Counted from the stretch's first letter, positions 14,946-24,250 are shown. The stretch is 64,000 nucleotides of DNA from VXNF01 sp964291305 (GCA_964291305.2 OZ219783.1:1860001-1924000), one strand, 5' to 3'. Made by a program: numbers and translations. The notes: generated by a model not told the origin, from the sequence alone.

Positions 14946-15757
14946 CCGGAAAGGGACAGCAAAGCTCGAAAGAAGCCTCGCTAACTATGGACAAAACCGA
15001 CCTGCTCCTATCGGTCGATGACGTGGTGGCCGGCTACCTGCCGGGTATCAACATCTTGAATGGGTGCTCTCTGGAACTGCGCCGGGGAGAAATCGTAGGA
15101 GTTATCGGACCGAACGGGGCAGGCAAATCTACGTTGCTGAAAGCCATCTTCGGGCTGGTGGAGATTAGGGAGGGGAGCGTCCGCCTGGACGGGGACGAAA
15201 TCGCTGGCCTGAACCCCCACGAATTAGTAGCTCGAGGCATCGGATTCGTTCCACAGTCCGACAATGTGTTCCCTCGGCTATCCATCCGAGAGAACTTGGA
15301 GATGGGGATATTCCAAACTCCCCAACTATTCGCCTCCCGCCTAGAGATGGTTACCGAGCTATTCCCGATGCTGGCCGAACGCAGTGCTCATCGGGCTGAC
15401 GGGCTATCGGGAGGGGAACGCCAGATGGTGGCTATCGGCCGAGCACTGATGATGGCCCCCACGGTTTTATTGCTAGACGAACCTTCTGCCGGCCTCTCCC
15501 CCATTTACCAAGACAAGGTGTTCGAAAAGATGACCACAATCGCGGAACGTGGCATATCTATCATCATGGTCGAGCAGAACGCCCACCGCTGCCTGCAGAC
15601 TTGTGACCGAGGCTACGTTCTCGACCAAGGAGTCAATGCCTACACCGGCACCGGCCAGGGACTGCTTAATGACCCTAAAGTGGTCAGCCTCTATCTGGGT
15701 ACCCTGCTGCCTAATCCGAGCAAGAAGAAGAAAAAGGAAGATCAGGAACCAGAGTAG
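14942..15757 (+). CDS. livF: Branched-chain amino acid-type ABC ATP-binding protein
   Basis: This 271-residue ATPase shows Walker A GPNGAGKST, the LivF-type VPQSDNVFPRLSIRENL block, signature LSGGERQMVAIGRAL, Walker B VLLLDEPSAGLSP and VEQNAHRCL. A 15-residue N-terminal lead precedes MDKTDLLL, which could be the true start. The C-terminus ends in a Lys-rich tail (SKKKKKEDQ). It overlaps livG by 4 nt (ATGA) and ends 4 nt from the convergent binding-protein gene. Confidence 0.9.
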   Translation: MTGKGQQSSKEASLTMDKTDLLLSVDDVVAGYLPGINILNGCSLELRRGEIVGVIGPNGAGKSTLLKAIFGLVEIREGSVRLDGDEIAGLNPHELVARGIGFVPQSDNVFPRLSIRENLEMGIFQTPQLFASRLEMVTELFPMLAERSAHRADGLSGGERQMVAIGRALMMAPTVLLLDEPSAGLSPIYQDKVFEKMTTIAERGISIIMVEQNAHRCLQTCDRGYVLDQGVNAYTGTGQGLLNDPKVVSLYLGTLLPNPSKKKKKEDQEPE

Positions 15758-15761
15758 AGAC

Positions 15762-17060
15762 TCAGTTCATGCTGGACAGGTCCACGTCCTGGCTGTCTAT
15801 AGGAACGAGTACGCCATCTTGGAACTCGGCAATTATGTAACGTCCCCAGGTGGGGTCGCCGACATTATCTAGTTCCAGCGGTCCCGACACTCCGTCGTAA
15901 TCGATGTCCACACCATCGGCAATTAGAGCGGCGCACTCCTCGTAGTTATAGCACTTGGTCCCATCCCGGGTGATACCCTGAACCTCTGCCATGATGGCCG
16001 GACCATCGGTAGAGGAAGCGGCCAGCCAAGCCAGTACCAGCACCACTACGCAGTCGTAGGACTGACCGCCAAAGCTGACCTTGTTGCCGGTTTCTTGAGC
16101 GACACGAGAGCTGAACTCCTCCCCACCGGCAGCGGAGAAGAGAATCATACCGTCTAGCACGTTAGGATTTGATGGGTCCACCTGCTCGTCCAGGTCGGGA
16201 TCGTAAAGACCGTCCGCCGCATAAATGGCATTGGGCGGCACCCCAGCTTCCAGCAAGCCTCGAATTATCTGAGTGCCTTCGCTGAAACTGATAAGAATAA
16301 TCGCATCGGCCCCCATGCCGTTGGCTTCCTCAACGGTGGCGTCGAAGGATCCTGCGTCTTCGTCGTAGGAGATAATCCGTGAATCGATCCCGACATCGGC
16401 CAGGTTGGACTCAGCCAGCTTGGCCAGTGCGTTACCGTAATCGTCGGCTCTAGCCACAATAGCCACGTTGGTGGCTCCGCCTAAGGCCACTCTATTGGCC
16501 ATCAGAGGTGCGACTGCATCATCGGGAGGCACTGTACGGAAGTAGAAATCGGCGTTGTCCTGGGTGCTGAACGACGGAGATGTATTTGAGGGCGAGCACT
16601 GGGGGATCTTGGCATCGTGCAGGGTTTGGATAAACGACTGCGAAACCCCCGAAGCGGCCGCCCCCAGAATCACGTGGGCACCTTCGCCTAGTAGACGGTT
16701 GACCGTCTCAGGAGCTACATCCGGGTCGGTGGCGGTGTCGCCGGTCAGCATCCTCACGTTCCCACCCGCAGCCTGAATATCCTCGACCGCTAGCCTGGCG
16801 GCCACCACCATCGGCGGTGCCAAGAAAGCAATAGAGCCGGTCTCGGGGAGAGCTCGACCGATGACCAACTCCCCGTCATCGCCCGTGGGGTCATTGTCTT
16901 CGGTCGGGGCTGGAGCGGCCACGGACTCCTCGGTCGTGGATGTCGTAGCCATAGGTTCCGCCGAGTCAGTGTCACCGTTCCCGCAGGCAGCAGCGAACAG
17001 TGCAGCTACCACTGCCAATACAACTAAGCTGAGAAGTGTATTTGTATTTCTTTTCTGCAT
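15762..17060 (-). CDS. Branched-chain amino acid-type ABC substrate-binding lipoprotein, copy 1
   Basis: This 432-residue lipoprotein has a signal peptide with lipobox FAAAC (Cys26) and a receptor-family ligand-binding (Peripla_BP_6, LivK-like) domain. Typical segments are IGRALPETGSIAFLAPP, ETVNRLLGEGAHVILGAAASG and FFRTVPPDD. It is clearly paralogous to the next gene upstream (17100-18431), sharing TDPD, ETVNRLLGEGA, AAASG, SQSFIQTL and the C-terminal DYDGVSGPLELD. It converges on livF with a 4-nt gap, so it probably feeds the LivHMGF system although it is transcribed from the other strand. Confidence 0.88.
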   Translation of the reverse strand: MQKRNTNTLLSLVVLAVVAALFAAACGNGDTDSAEPMATTSTTEESVAAPAPTEDNDPTGDDGELVIGRALPETGSIAFLAPPMVVAARLAVEDIQAAGGNVRMLTGDTATDPDVAPETVNRLLGEGAHVILGAAASGVSQSFIQTLHDAKIPQCSPSNTSPSFSTQDNADFYFRTVPPDDAVAPLMANRVALGGATNVAIVARADDYGNALAKLAESNLADVGIDSRIISYDEDAGSFDATVEEANGMGADAIILISFSEGTQIIRGLLEAGVPPNAIYAADGLYDPDLDEQVDPSNPNVLDGMILFSAAGGEEFSSRVAQETGNKVSFGGQSYDCVVVLVLAWLAASSTDGPAIMAEVQGITRDGTKCYNYEECAALIADGVDIDYDGVSGPLELDNVGDPTWGRYIIAEFQDGVLVPIDSQDVDLSSMN

Positions 17061-17099
17061 TAAACCAGCCTTAGAACCAAGTCGGTTAAGTCATCATAC

Positions 17100-18431
17100 T
17101 TACGAGTCGCTGGGCGAGTAATCCTCGACCCTGACTACCTCGATAGCACCATCACGCACCTCGGCAATAGCATAGCGACCTACTGTAGTATCGCCCACAT
17201 CGTCCAACTCTAACGGACCAGAGGCACCGTCGTAGTCGATATCCAGACCTTGGCTTAGCAAAGTAGCACACACCTCGAAAGAAGTGCACTTTTGGCCGTC
17301 TCGAGTTACGCCCGAAACTTCGGCTATCAGCTCAGGGCCGGCGGTGGTGCCAGCAGCCAGGGCGGCCAGGGCCAGCACCGTTATACAATCGTAGGCTTGA
17401 CCACCAAATACGATGTTCCCGCCTACGAACTCCGACAACCGCTGGTTGAACTGTTGGCTGCCCGAAGCGGCGTAGACCGTGAAACCATCCAGCGCCTCGG
17501 GGCGGCCCGGACTCACTCGGGAGGGCAACTCCAAGTCGTACATCCCCGCACCCCCGTGTATAGCGCTGGGCGGGACACCTTCTTCCAACAGACTCCGGAC
17601 TATCTGCGCTCCTTCGGCAAATGCCAGCACCGCGACGGTGTCTGCCCCTACCTCTTTTGCCACCAAGGCGGTGTCCTGGAAGTTGGAGGCATCCTGAGAA
17701 AAGAACACAACCTCGGAAACAATGTTGCTCTTAGCTAACCAAATCTCCAACTGCTCGGCTAGGGACTGACCCCAATCATCGGATCGGGCCAGGATGGCAA
17801 CCATGGTGCCCCCGTTCCGAGCAATGTTCCCGGCCATAATCGGAGCGTCTACTTCGGTGCTAGAGACGGTTCGGAAAAAATACTCAGCATTAGCCTGGGT
17901 GCTGAAATGATGAGAAGTGTTAGATGCCGCGCATTGAACTACTTGAGTTTCGTACAAGGTTTGGATAAACGACTGGGAGATCCCTGATGCCGCCGCGCCG
18001 AAAATTACATCGGCTCCTTCTCCCAACAGTCGGTTGACGGTCTCCCCCGCTATATCCGGGTCGGTACCCGAATCGCCGCGTAGCACATTGATCTGACCTC
18101 CAGCCGCTCGGATATCCTCTAAAGCCAAGTTCGCGCCCGCGTTCTCGGGCGGAAACAGATAGCTGAGTGATCCAGTCTCCGGCAGCACGATGCCTATGGT
18201 TAGCTCGGGAGCAGCGGCCAGATACTCGGCCAGCCCAGCAGGGATCGTATCAGAAGTTACAGGTTCGGAGGTACTCGACAGCGACTCCGGTACTTCGGTC
18301 GTCGCCGGCGTAGTGACTTCCGTGGCGGTGCCGCCGTCCCCAGGGTTAGAGCTATCGGCACAGCCGGCTGCCAGTACGACCACTAACATCATAGAATAGC
18401 CACGTAGTATATTACGTCGTATATGTCGCAC
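17100..18431 (-). CDS. Branched-chain amino acid-type ABC substrate-binding lipoprotein, copy 2
   Basis: This 443-residue lipoprotein starts at GTG with an Arg-rich n-region (RHIRRNILRG) that could suit the Tat route, then lipobox LAAGC (Cys24). A Thr/Ser-rich linker of about 45 residues leads into a LivK-like domain (IVLPETGSLSYLFPPENAG, ETVNRLLGEGADVIFGAAASG). It is a diverged tandem copy of the gene at 15762-17060, which begins 39 nt downstream. Two binding proteins for one permease commonly widen the ligand range. The ligand is unknown and could be a short-chain amide or urea as well as an amino acid. Confidence 0.87.
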   Translation of the reverse strand: MRHIRRNILRGYSMMLVVVLAAGCADSSNPGDGGTATEVTTPATTEVPESLSSTSEPVTSDTIPAGLAEYLAAAPELTIGIVLPETGSLSYLFPPENAGANLALEDIRAAGGQINVLRGDSGTDPDIAGETVNRLLGEGADVIFGAAASGISQSFIQTLYETQVVQCAASNTSHHFSTQANAEYFFRTVSSTEVDAPIMAGNIARNGGTMVAILARSDDWGQSLAEQLEIWLAKSNIVSEVVFFSQDASNFQDTALVAKEVGADTVAVLAFAEGAQIVRSLLEEGVPPSAIHGGAGMYDLELPSRVSPGRPEALDGFTVYAASGSQQFNQRLSEFVGGNIVFGGQAYDCITVLALAALAAGTTAGPELIAEVSGVTRDGQKCTSFEVCATLLSQGLDIDYDGASGPLELDDVGDTTVGRYAIAEVRDGAIEVVRVEDYSPSDS

Positions 18432-18510
18432 TATCCACTTCCACTTTGGCTAACACCTTACGGGCGTAGGATATCGAAGGATCGGTATCTTCAATCAGCC
18501 TCACGCTCAT
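18412..18510 (-). CDS. Possible 32-residue small ORF overlapping the second binding-protein gene
   Basis: ATG at 18510 opens a 32-codon frame (MSVRLIEDTDPSISYARKVL...) that stops at TAA inside the next gene, overlapping its GTG start by 20 nt. The peptide is charged and soluble with no membrane segment. The RBS is weak. It could couple translation into the lipoprotein gene, or it may be chance. I give it low weight. Confidence 0.2.
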   Translation of the reverse strand: MSVRLIEDTDPSISYARKVLAKVEVDSATYTT

Positions 18511-18579
18511 AACCGCACACTACCCCGGTCGGCCTTACACCACCAGATGCGAGACTGATCGGTGCGGTTAGTACTAGAA

Positions 18580-19413
18580 TCAGTGTGAGGGAATTAGGGC
18601 TTTGAACGCCTTTACCTGGTCGGTTATGGCTCGCTCGGTGGGTAGGCGCTCGATGCTTGAAGCGCCGAAGAACCCGACGCTAGTAGGCAGGCGTGCCAGC
18701 GCATCCCCCACGTTGGTTGGCTCGTCGAAGGGTCCGCCGTGGCAGATGACCAGGATGTCGTGACGCACAGCGCGTCCTGCTTCGGCTATCGCCTGCACAC
18801 GCTCGACGGCATCGTCGAGGGTCAAGGCATCGGTGGCACCGATAGTGCCCGAGGTAGTCAGCCCCATGTGGGCAACAAGCATGTCGGCACCTGCCTCGGC
18901 CATTAGCACTGCCTGTCGCTCGTCGAAGACATACGGGGAGGTGAACATGCCCAGCAGGTGCGCCTGATGAATAGCCTCGACTTCTTTGTTGTAGCCCATT
19001 CCGGTGCCCTCTAAATTCCTACGAAAGGACCCGTCGATAATCCCGACAGTCGGGAAGTTCTGAACCCCTGAGAAGCCGATCTGGCGCAGTTGCTTGAGGA
19101 AAACCGGCATTAGACGAAACGGATCGGTGCCGCAGACACCGGCCAGGACTGGCGTGTCGGCCACCACCGGAAGCACCTCGGCGGCCATCTCCACGACAAT
19201 CCCGTTGGCATCGCCGTAGGGCATGAGACCGGCTAGCGAACCGCGGCCCGCCATGCGATAGCGGCCGGAGTTGTAGATGATGATGAGGTCAGCTCCGCCC
19301 GCCTCGGCGCATTTGGCAGAAATGCCGGTGCCGGCACCGCAACCAACTATGGGCCTGCCGGCGGCGACTTCGGTCCGCAGCCGCTCTAAAATCTGGCCCC
19401 TGGTTAGTGACAC
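18580..19413 (-). CDS. Phosphoenolpyruvate hydrolase-like TIM-barrel protein (Tm-1 C-terminal half)
   Basis: This 277-residue protein matches the PEP_hydrolase/TIM-barrel family found next to Tm-1-like proteins. Visible blocks include PIVGCGAGTGISAKCAEAGGAD, LIIIYNSGRYRMAGRGSLAG and GVQNFPTVGIIDGSFR. The true reaction is not established for most members. It follows the Tm-1-like gene by 10 nt, so the two are one unit, equivalent to the two halves of the tomato Tm-1 protein. The barrel presumably binds a phosphorylated small molecule; that is inference. Confidence 0.78.
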   Translation of the reverse strand: MSLTRGQILERLRTEVAAGRPIVGCGAGTGISAKCAEAGGADLIIIYNSGRYRMAGRGSLAGLMPYGDANGIVVEMAAEVLPVVADTPVLAGVCGTDPFRLMPVFLKQLRQIGFSGVQNFPTVGIIDGSFRRNLEGTGMGYNKEVEAIHQAHLLGMFTSPYVFDERQAVLMAEAGADMLVAHMGLTTSGTIGATDALTLDDAVERVQAIAEAGRAVRHDILVICHGGPFDEPTNVGDALARLPTSVGFFGASSIERLPTERAITDQVKAFKALIPSH

Positions 19414-19423
19414 TGAACTGCTC

Positions 19424-20659
19424 CTATCTGCCGGTTTGGTGCATTAGCTCTAGCAACTTCTCCGCCGCAGCGTCGGCGAAGCTGGGATCGTTGATGTTGT
19501 TATCTACCTCGTGGACGGGAATGTCGGGCCGGAGGTTGTGGCGGATGGCGTCGAAGCAGGCCAAGTCGGCCTCGGGGTCCCAGAACCTCTCACCTTCACT
19601 GTCGAGCATTGACACGCCGCGCATGGGCAACAGCACGACGGTCGGCGCCTTTGACTTGTTGAGGGCCGAAGCAATGAGCTGACCGATCTGAGCGTTCTCC
19701 TCCACGTTAGTGCGCATCAAGGTGACGTTTGGGTTCCACTGGTAGAGATTCCGACCTCGGTGGCGCTCGGGAACGGTGTCGATGGAATCGAAGTTGGCCA
19801 TGTCAACACATCCAGGCACCACTAAGGCGGGAATGCCAGCCACAGAAGCCGCCTGGCAGCGCTCTGGCCCGGCGCTGAGGACCCCGCCGCACACGTAATC
19901 GGCCAGCTCGGTAGTGGTGATGTCTAGGGATCCGGCGATGTAGCCGTCGCTGATGAGATCTTCCATGATGCGGCCTCCGATGCCGGTGGAGTGAAATACC
20001 AGGACTTCGTAGCCGCCTCGCTCCACGACGCCGCGGGCGCGATCAACACATGTGGTGGTGTTGCCAAACATAGACGCTGTCACCAGCGGTCTCTCTTCGC
20101 TGGCCGGCGGCCGCTGCACCTTCACCATGCCGGCAATGGCGCCGGCTGAGTTGGCGTAGATGGCCCTGCTGATGCTGTTTATGCCGGCTACGTCCACGAT
20201 CGACGGGATGAACGTGATGTCCTTGGTACCTGCGTAGGCGCTTACGTCACCACCGGCAACTGTGGACACCATCACCTTGGGCACACCCACGGGCAAGACG
20301 CGCATCGCGGTGGCGGCGATGTGAGTGCCGCCGGAGCCGCCCATGCCAAAGATGCCGCTGAAGCGCCCCTGGCGGTACAACTCGCCGACCACGACCGCTA
20401 GACCCCTTGCCATGGTCTGCATCGCTTCGTCCTTGTGACCGCCCGAGGAGAGATATGTAATGTCGCCGGACGCCGCGGCTGCTACCTCAGCTCTCGTGAC
20501 ATCCGGCTGAAGTGAGGGCGCACCCATCGTCCCGAAATCCACCACAAGTGTTTCCAGCCCTTCGGCCTGGATGATCTGCTGCACGAAGGCGAACTCCTCG
20601 CCCTTGGTGTCCAGCGCACCCACAAGTAAGACTGTCTTTGGGCTGGAGTCACTGCTCAT
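19424..20659 (-). CDS. Tm-1-like ATP-binding protein (UPF0261)
   Basis: This 411-residue protein has the Tm-1/UPF0261 features VLLVGALDTKGEEF (about 10-23), GMGGSGGT (about 105-112), a VSTVAGGDVSAYAGTKD block near 130, VTASMFGNTTTCV near 195 and FHSTGIGGRIMEDL near 222. I chose ATG 20659 because AGAGAGG lies 5 nt upstream and the family N-terminus aligns there; a longer frame reaching 21250 runs antisense through the M1 peptidase and is rejected. It begins a unit with the PEP-hydrolase-like gene and diverges from the M1 peptidase (87 nt apart). Biochemical function is unknown. Confidence 0.82.
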   Translation of the reverse strand: MSSDSSPKTVLLVGALDTKGEEFAFVQQIIQAEGLETLVVDFGTMGAPSLQPDVTRAEVAAAASGDITYLSSGGHKDEAMQTMARGLAVVVGELYRQGRFSGIFGMGGSGGTHIAATAMRVLPVGVPKVMVSTVAGGDVSAYAGTKDITFIPSIVDVAGINSISRAIYANSAGAIAGMVKVQRPPASEERPLVTASMFGNTTTCVDRARGVVERGGYEVLVFHSTGIGGRIMEDLISDGYIAGSLDITTTELADYVCGGVLSAGPERCQAASVAGIPALVVPGCVDMANFDSIDTVPERHRGRNLYQWNPNVTLMRTNVEENAQIGQLIASALNKSKAPTVVLLPMRGVSMLDSEGERFWDPEADLACFDAIRHNLRPDIPVHEVDNNINDPSFADAAAEKLLELMHQTGR

Positions 20660-20746
20660 GTAGACCTCTCTAGATTCCTTTGGACTAACCCGCAGGCGCG
20701 AGATTAGGCGCGCCGGGCGCCGATTCGGTAGTGCCCATAAGCTGGG

Positions 20747-22474
20747 GTGGTGTACAGGTGCCTGGCTACTGGAGTGGCGGCAATGGCCATCATTGGCACC
20801 GCCTGCGGGAGTGTCAGCGACACTGCAACGACCACTTCCAGTTCGGTTGCAGCCGCCACAGCGGCCACCACTCAGGAACCCACGACTACAACCAGCACAC
20901 CCACAAACCCGGCGAGTGCTACAACGGTCGTGTCCGCAACCCCGGCAGTGCCAACTGTCACCAGTACAACCGTCTCGACAACCAGCACAACAGCCCCGGC
21001 GACCGCTACGACCCCCTCGCTGGCCGGGGGTGAAGGGGCCGACGGTGAAGGGGTCGGGGGCGCCGACGACGAGCCGAGAGCAAACACCGACTCTGCAGCT
21101 AGTCAACCGGGCGACACGACGACCGTACGGTCGGGTGGCACTACAAGCGATCAACCGGGCGACACGGCCAGCGAGTCGGCTGGCCTGGGCGACAGCTTGT
21201 ACCCGCATCTCGGCAACGCCGGCTACGACGTCGAGCACTACCGCATCCAACTGGACATCGACCCGGTCGCCAACAGCATTACGGCGCTGACGACCATCTC
21301 AGCGCTGGCAACAGAGGAGCTAGCTGAGTTCAACCTGGACCTCTCGGGTCTGGAGGTGCAGCGCGTCGCCGTCGACGGTACCGATGCAGCTTTCGAGCGT
21401 TCGGGGAGTGAGCTGACCGTACAACCCGAGAGGTCCGTGACCGCCGGCGAGGAGTTCACAGTTGAGGTGACCTACGAGGGGGAACCAGAGCTAATTAACG
21501 ATCCCGGATGGCCGCTCTTCGGGGGGCTGGGCTGGCACAATCAGGAAGGCGTGATTTACACGCTGAGCGAGCCGTCGGGGGCTATGACGTGGTACCCGTC
21601 CAACAACCATCCATCCGATAAGGCGACCTTCGAGTTTCATATCACTGTGCCGGCCTCGGTCACCGCGGCCGGCACCGGTCTGCTGGTAGAAGAGACCACC
21701 GCCAACGGACGCACCACCAGCATCTGGCAGATGAACCAGCCCATGGCCACGTACCTGGCGGCAATTTACGTCGGCGACTTCGAGCGCATCGAGGGTGGTC
21801 GCTTGGATTCCGACGGACCGCTGCTGCGCGACTACGTACCCCCTGATGCCCCGCTGGCAGTCACCCACGAGCTTGCGATAACTCCTTACGTGCTCCGCTT
21901 CCTGGAGGGCTTTCTGGGCCCGTATCCGTTTGACGCCTACGGCACGCTCGTTTTGCCCTTCGATTTGCAACTGGCGATGGAGAACCAGACCCTGTCCCTG
22001 CATGGGTCCGAATTGCTAGATATCACCACAATTGCACATGAAGCAGCACACCAGTGGCTAGGCAACTCGGTAACACTGGAGGACTGGGGCGACATCTGGT
22101 TGAACGAGGGCTTCGCCACCTACCTGGCTTACATGTTCGAAGCCACTTACTACGGCAACGACCTAAACGAAGAAATGCGAAAATTAGCCAACGTGCTCCC
22201 CATCGTCGGTGGGGAGCCGCCGAAGGCGATCAGCGTTGACCAACTCTTCTCCCCCGCGGTGTACCTGCGTGGCGCCATGACCTTGCACGCCCTGCGTCTG
22301 CACGCAGGCGACGAAGCGTTCTTCGAGATCCTGCGAAATCACTACGAACGCTCGGCCGATGGCACTACCAACACCGAGGAGTTCCTCGGGATCGTGGAAG
22401 AGTTCGCCGGACCTGAGGCCGTGGACCTAGTGGAGTCCTGGTTGTACGACGAGACCTTGCCGGATCTCCCCTAG
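20747..22474 (+). CDS. M1-family zinc metallopeptidase, stalked lipoprotein
   Basis: This 575-residue protein has a lipoprotein signal with lipobox IGTAC (Cys20) and a Thr/Ala/Ser-rich linker of about 130 residues before the peptidase domain. The M1 signature is complete: AMEN at about 410-413 and HEAAH (431-435) with the third zinc ligand Glu454. The catalytic domain is short because the C-terminal helical repeats of large aminopeptidases are absent, as in many bacterial M1 proteins of this type. It probably acts as an anchored extracytoplasmic aminopeptidase. The start is GTG 20747 or the next GTG. Confidence 0.87.
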   Translation: MVYRCLATGVAAMAIIGTACGSVSDTATTTSSSVAAATAATTQEPTTTTSTPTNPASATTVVSATPAVPTVTSTTVSTTSTTAPATATTPSLAGGEGADGEGVGGADDEPRANTDSAASQPGDTTTVRSGGTTSDQPGDTASESAGLGDSLYPHLGNAGYDVEHYRIQLDIDPVANSITALTTISALATEELAEFNLDLSGLEVQRVAVDGTDAAFERSGSELTVQPERSVTAGEEFTVEVTYEGEPELINDPGWPLFGGLGWHNQEGVIYTLSEPSGAMTWYPSNNHPSDKATFEFHITVPASVTAAGTGLLVEETTANGRTTSIWQMNQPMATYLAAIYVGDFERIEGGRLDSDGPLLRDYVPPDAPLAVTHELAITPYVLRFLEGFLGPYPFDAYGTLVLPFDLQLAMENQTLSLHGSELLDITTIAHEAAHQWLGNSVTLEDWGDIWLNEGFATYLAYMFEATYYGNDLNEEMRKLANVLPIVGGEPPKAISVDQLFSPAVYLRGAMTLHALRLHAGDEAFFEILRNHYERSADGTTNTEEFLGIVEEFAGPEAVDLVESWLYDETLPDLP

Positions 22475-22524
22475 CCGCTTGCCCGCTAGCAGGCCGGCAG
22501 ACAGGTGGGGTGCTAGGCCAGCTC

Positions 22525-24051
22525 TCAGACGGGGGGTACTCCGTGACGGCGGTGGGAGAAGTGGCGGTCCTTACCGGCAGCCAGAGCCAACCGGCGGATG
22601 ACCTCCTGGCGCAGGTCTTGGGGCTGTACAACGGCGTCGACTACCAAGTCCGACGCTAGGCGCAGTAAATCCACATCGGCTTCGTAGGCCGCGCGCTGGG
22701 CCACAATAAAGGCCTCTCGCTCGGCAAGATCCTCAATAGCGGCAATCTTGTTGGCGAACACCGCGTTGACGGCGGCGTCGGGCCCCATCACAGCAATGGA
22801 AGCGCTGGGCAGAGCGAGGCAGGCGTCGGGGTCGAAAGCGGGGCCGCACATGGCGTAAAGGCCGGCGCCGTAGGCCTTGCGCACGATGACCGAGACCTGA
22901 GGCACCGTGGCTTCGGACACGGCGGTAATCATCTTGGCACCGTGGCGGATGATGCCGCCGCGCTCCACCTCGGTGCCGATCATGAACCCCGGAACGTCGC
23001 AGAGGTACAGCAACGCTACGTTGAAGGCGTCACACAACCAGATGAAGCGCGCCGCCTTGTCAGCGGAGTCACTAAACAGCACCCCTCCCTTAGCCGCAGG
23101 ATTGTTGGCCAAGATGCCCACCGAGTTACCGTCTAGGCGGGCTAGACCCACGATTAGTTCGGGAGCAAAGTGGGGTTTCAGCTCGAAGAAGCTGTCGGCG
23201 TCCACGAGCCCGTCGATGACCCGCCGCATGTCGTAACCCTGGGTCGGCTCGGTGGGGATCGCAGAGCCATCCAAGGTTCGCGACGGAGGCTCGGCGTGCA
23301 CCAGCGGCGGAGGGTCTCGCCAGCAGGTGGGCAGGTAAGAGAACCAGGTCCGAGCGGCTTCTATGGCCGACTCGTCGTCGGCAAACAAGTTGTCGCCGCA
23401 GCCCGAGACGGTGGCGTGCATGCGGGCACCGCCCATCTCCTCCAGCGACACCACCTCGCCAATTACCACTTCGGCCATGCGAGGCGACCCCAGGTACATG
23501 GAGGCGTTGGCCTCTACCATGAAAACCACGTCGCAGAATGCCGGGATATAGGCACCGCCTGCGGCAGACGGGCCGAATAGGCAACAGATCTGTGGCACTC
23601 GCCCCGAGAGCCGCACCTGGTTGTAGAAGATGCGCCCCGCGCCGCGCCGGCCAGGGAACAACTCCACCTGATCGGTAATTCGCGCCCCCGCCGAGTCCAC
23701 CAACCAGAAAATCGGTAGCTCCTTGGCTAGTGCTACCTCGGTGGCTCGCACGATCTTCTCCACCGTGCGAGCGCCCCAAGAGCCGGCCTTTACCGTCGGG
23801 TCGTTGGCGACGGCAACCGCGGGCCGGCCCTCCACTAGACCCCTGCCGGTGATCACGCCATCGGCGGGTAACCCTGCCGCGGTGGCGTTAGCCAGCCGGG
23901 CGTCTTCCACGAAAGTGTCGCGGTCGAACAGCAGGGCCAAGCGGTCGCGCACATACAACTTGTTTTGCCGGGCTAGCTTGGCAGCGCCCGCCTCGCTGGC
24001 CTCTTCGGTAGCCGCCAGCGCCTCCGCCAACCGCCGCGCTAAGTCGCTCAT
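22525..24051 (-). CDS. Acyl-CoA carboxylase carboxyltransferase (beta) subunit
   Basis: This 508-residue protein belongs to the AccD/PccB/MmdA carboxyltransferase family. It contains GPSAAGGAYIPAFCD (the acyl-CoA oxyanion loop) and DVPGFMIGTEVERGGIIRHGAKM (the carboxybiotin loop). Length is typical. The substrate (acetyl-, propionyl-, methylcrotonyl- or another acyl-CoA) cannot be fixed from sequence. No biotin carboxylase or biotin carrier gene is adjacent, so its partner must be encoded elsewhere. It is flanked by the convergent M1 gene and the divergent coxM operon. Confidence 0.87.
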   Translation of the reverse strand: MSDLARRLAEALAATEEASEAGAAKLARQNKLYVRDRLALLFDRDTFVEDARLANATAAGLPADGVITGRGLVEGRPAVAVANDPTVKAGSWGARTVEKIVRATEVALAKELPIFWLVDSAGARITDQVELFPGRRGAGRIFYNQVRLSGRVPQICCLFGPSAAGGAYIPAFCDVVFMVEANASMYLGSPRMAEVVIGEVVSLEEMGGARMHATVSGCGDNLFADDESAIEAARTWFSYLPTCWRDPPPLVHAEPPSRTLDGSAIPTEPTQGYDMRRVIDGLVDADSFFELKPHFAPELIVGLARLDGNSVGILANNPAAKGGVLFSDSADKAARFIWLCDAFNVALLYLCDVPGFMIGTEVERGGIIRHGAKMITAVSEATVPQVSVIVRKAYGAGLYAMCGPAFDPDACLALPSASIAVMGPDAAVNAVFANKIAAIEDLAEREAFIVAQRAAYEADVDLLRLASDLVVDAVVQPQDLRQEVIRRLALAAGKDRHFSHRRHGVPPV

Positions 24052-24218
24052 CGCATACCCCGGAGCATCGGCCGAGCCATGCAGTCAGCCTACGGCGGGG
24101 CTGCTAGCGACTCTCGTGTCCGCCCCGGATAGTGCAGAAACCCGCGAATGCTACTGTCGAGGCAGTTTCGGGGCTGAGTTCACGCTCACAGGACCGCTGT
24201 CACCGGCGAGTCGGAGCT

Positions 24219-24250
24219 TTGGCACGACTGGTGCCAAGGAACTAGGTTCC
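24219..24250. promoter_or_regulatory. Two back-to-back inverted repeats upstream of coxM
   Basis: TTGGCAC (24219-24225) and GTGCCAA (24231-24237) form a perfect repeat around a 5-nt centre, followed at once by GGAAC-TAG-GTTCC (24238-24250). They end 25 nt before the coxM start, near where a repressor or leader structure would act. TTGGCAC-like palindromes are typical operator shapes, but no regulator gene is nearby. Confidence 0.4.

Noticed and set aside
20660..21250. N-terminal extension of the Tm-1-like gene by 197 residues
   Set aside because: The extension is Cys/Gly/Arg-rich, runs antisense through the M1 lipoprotein gene, and ATG 20659 has a good RBS and the family N-terminus.
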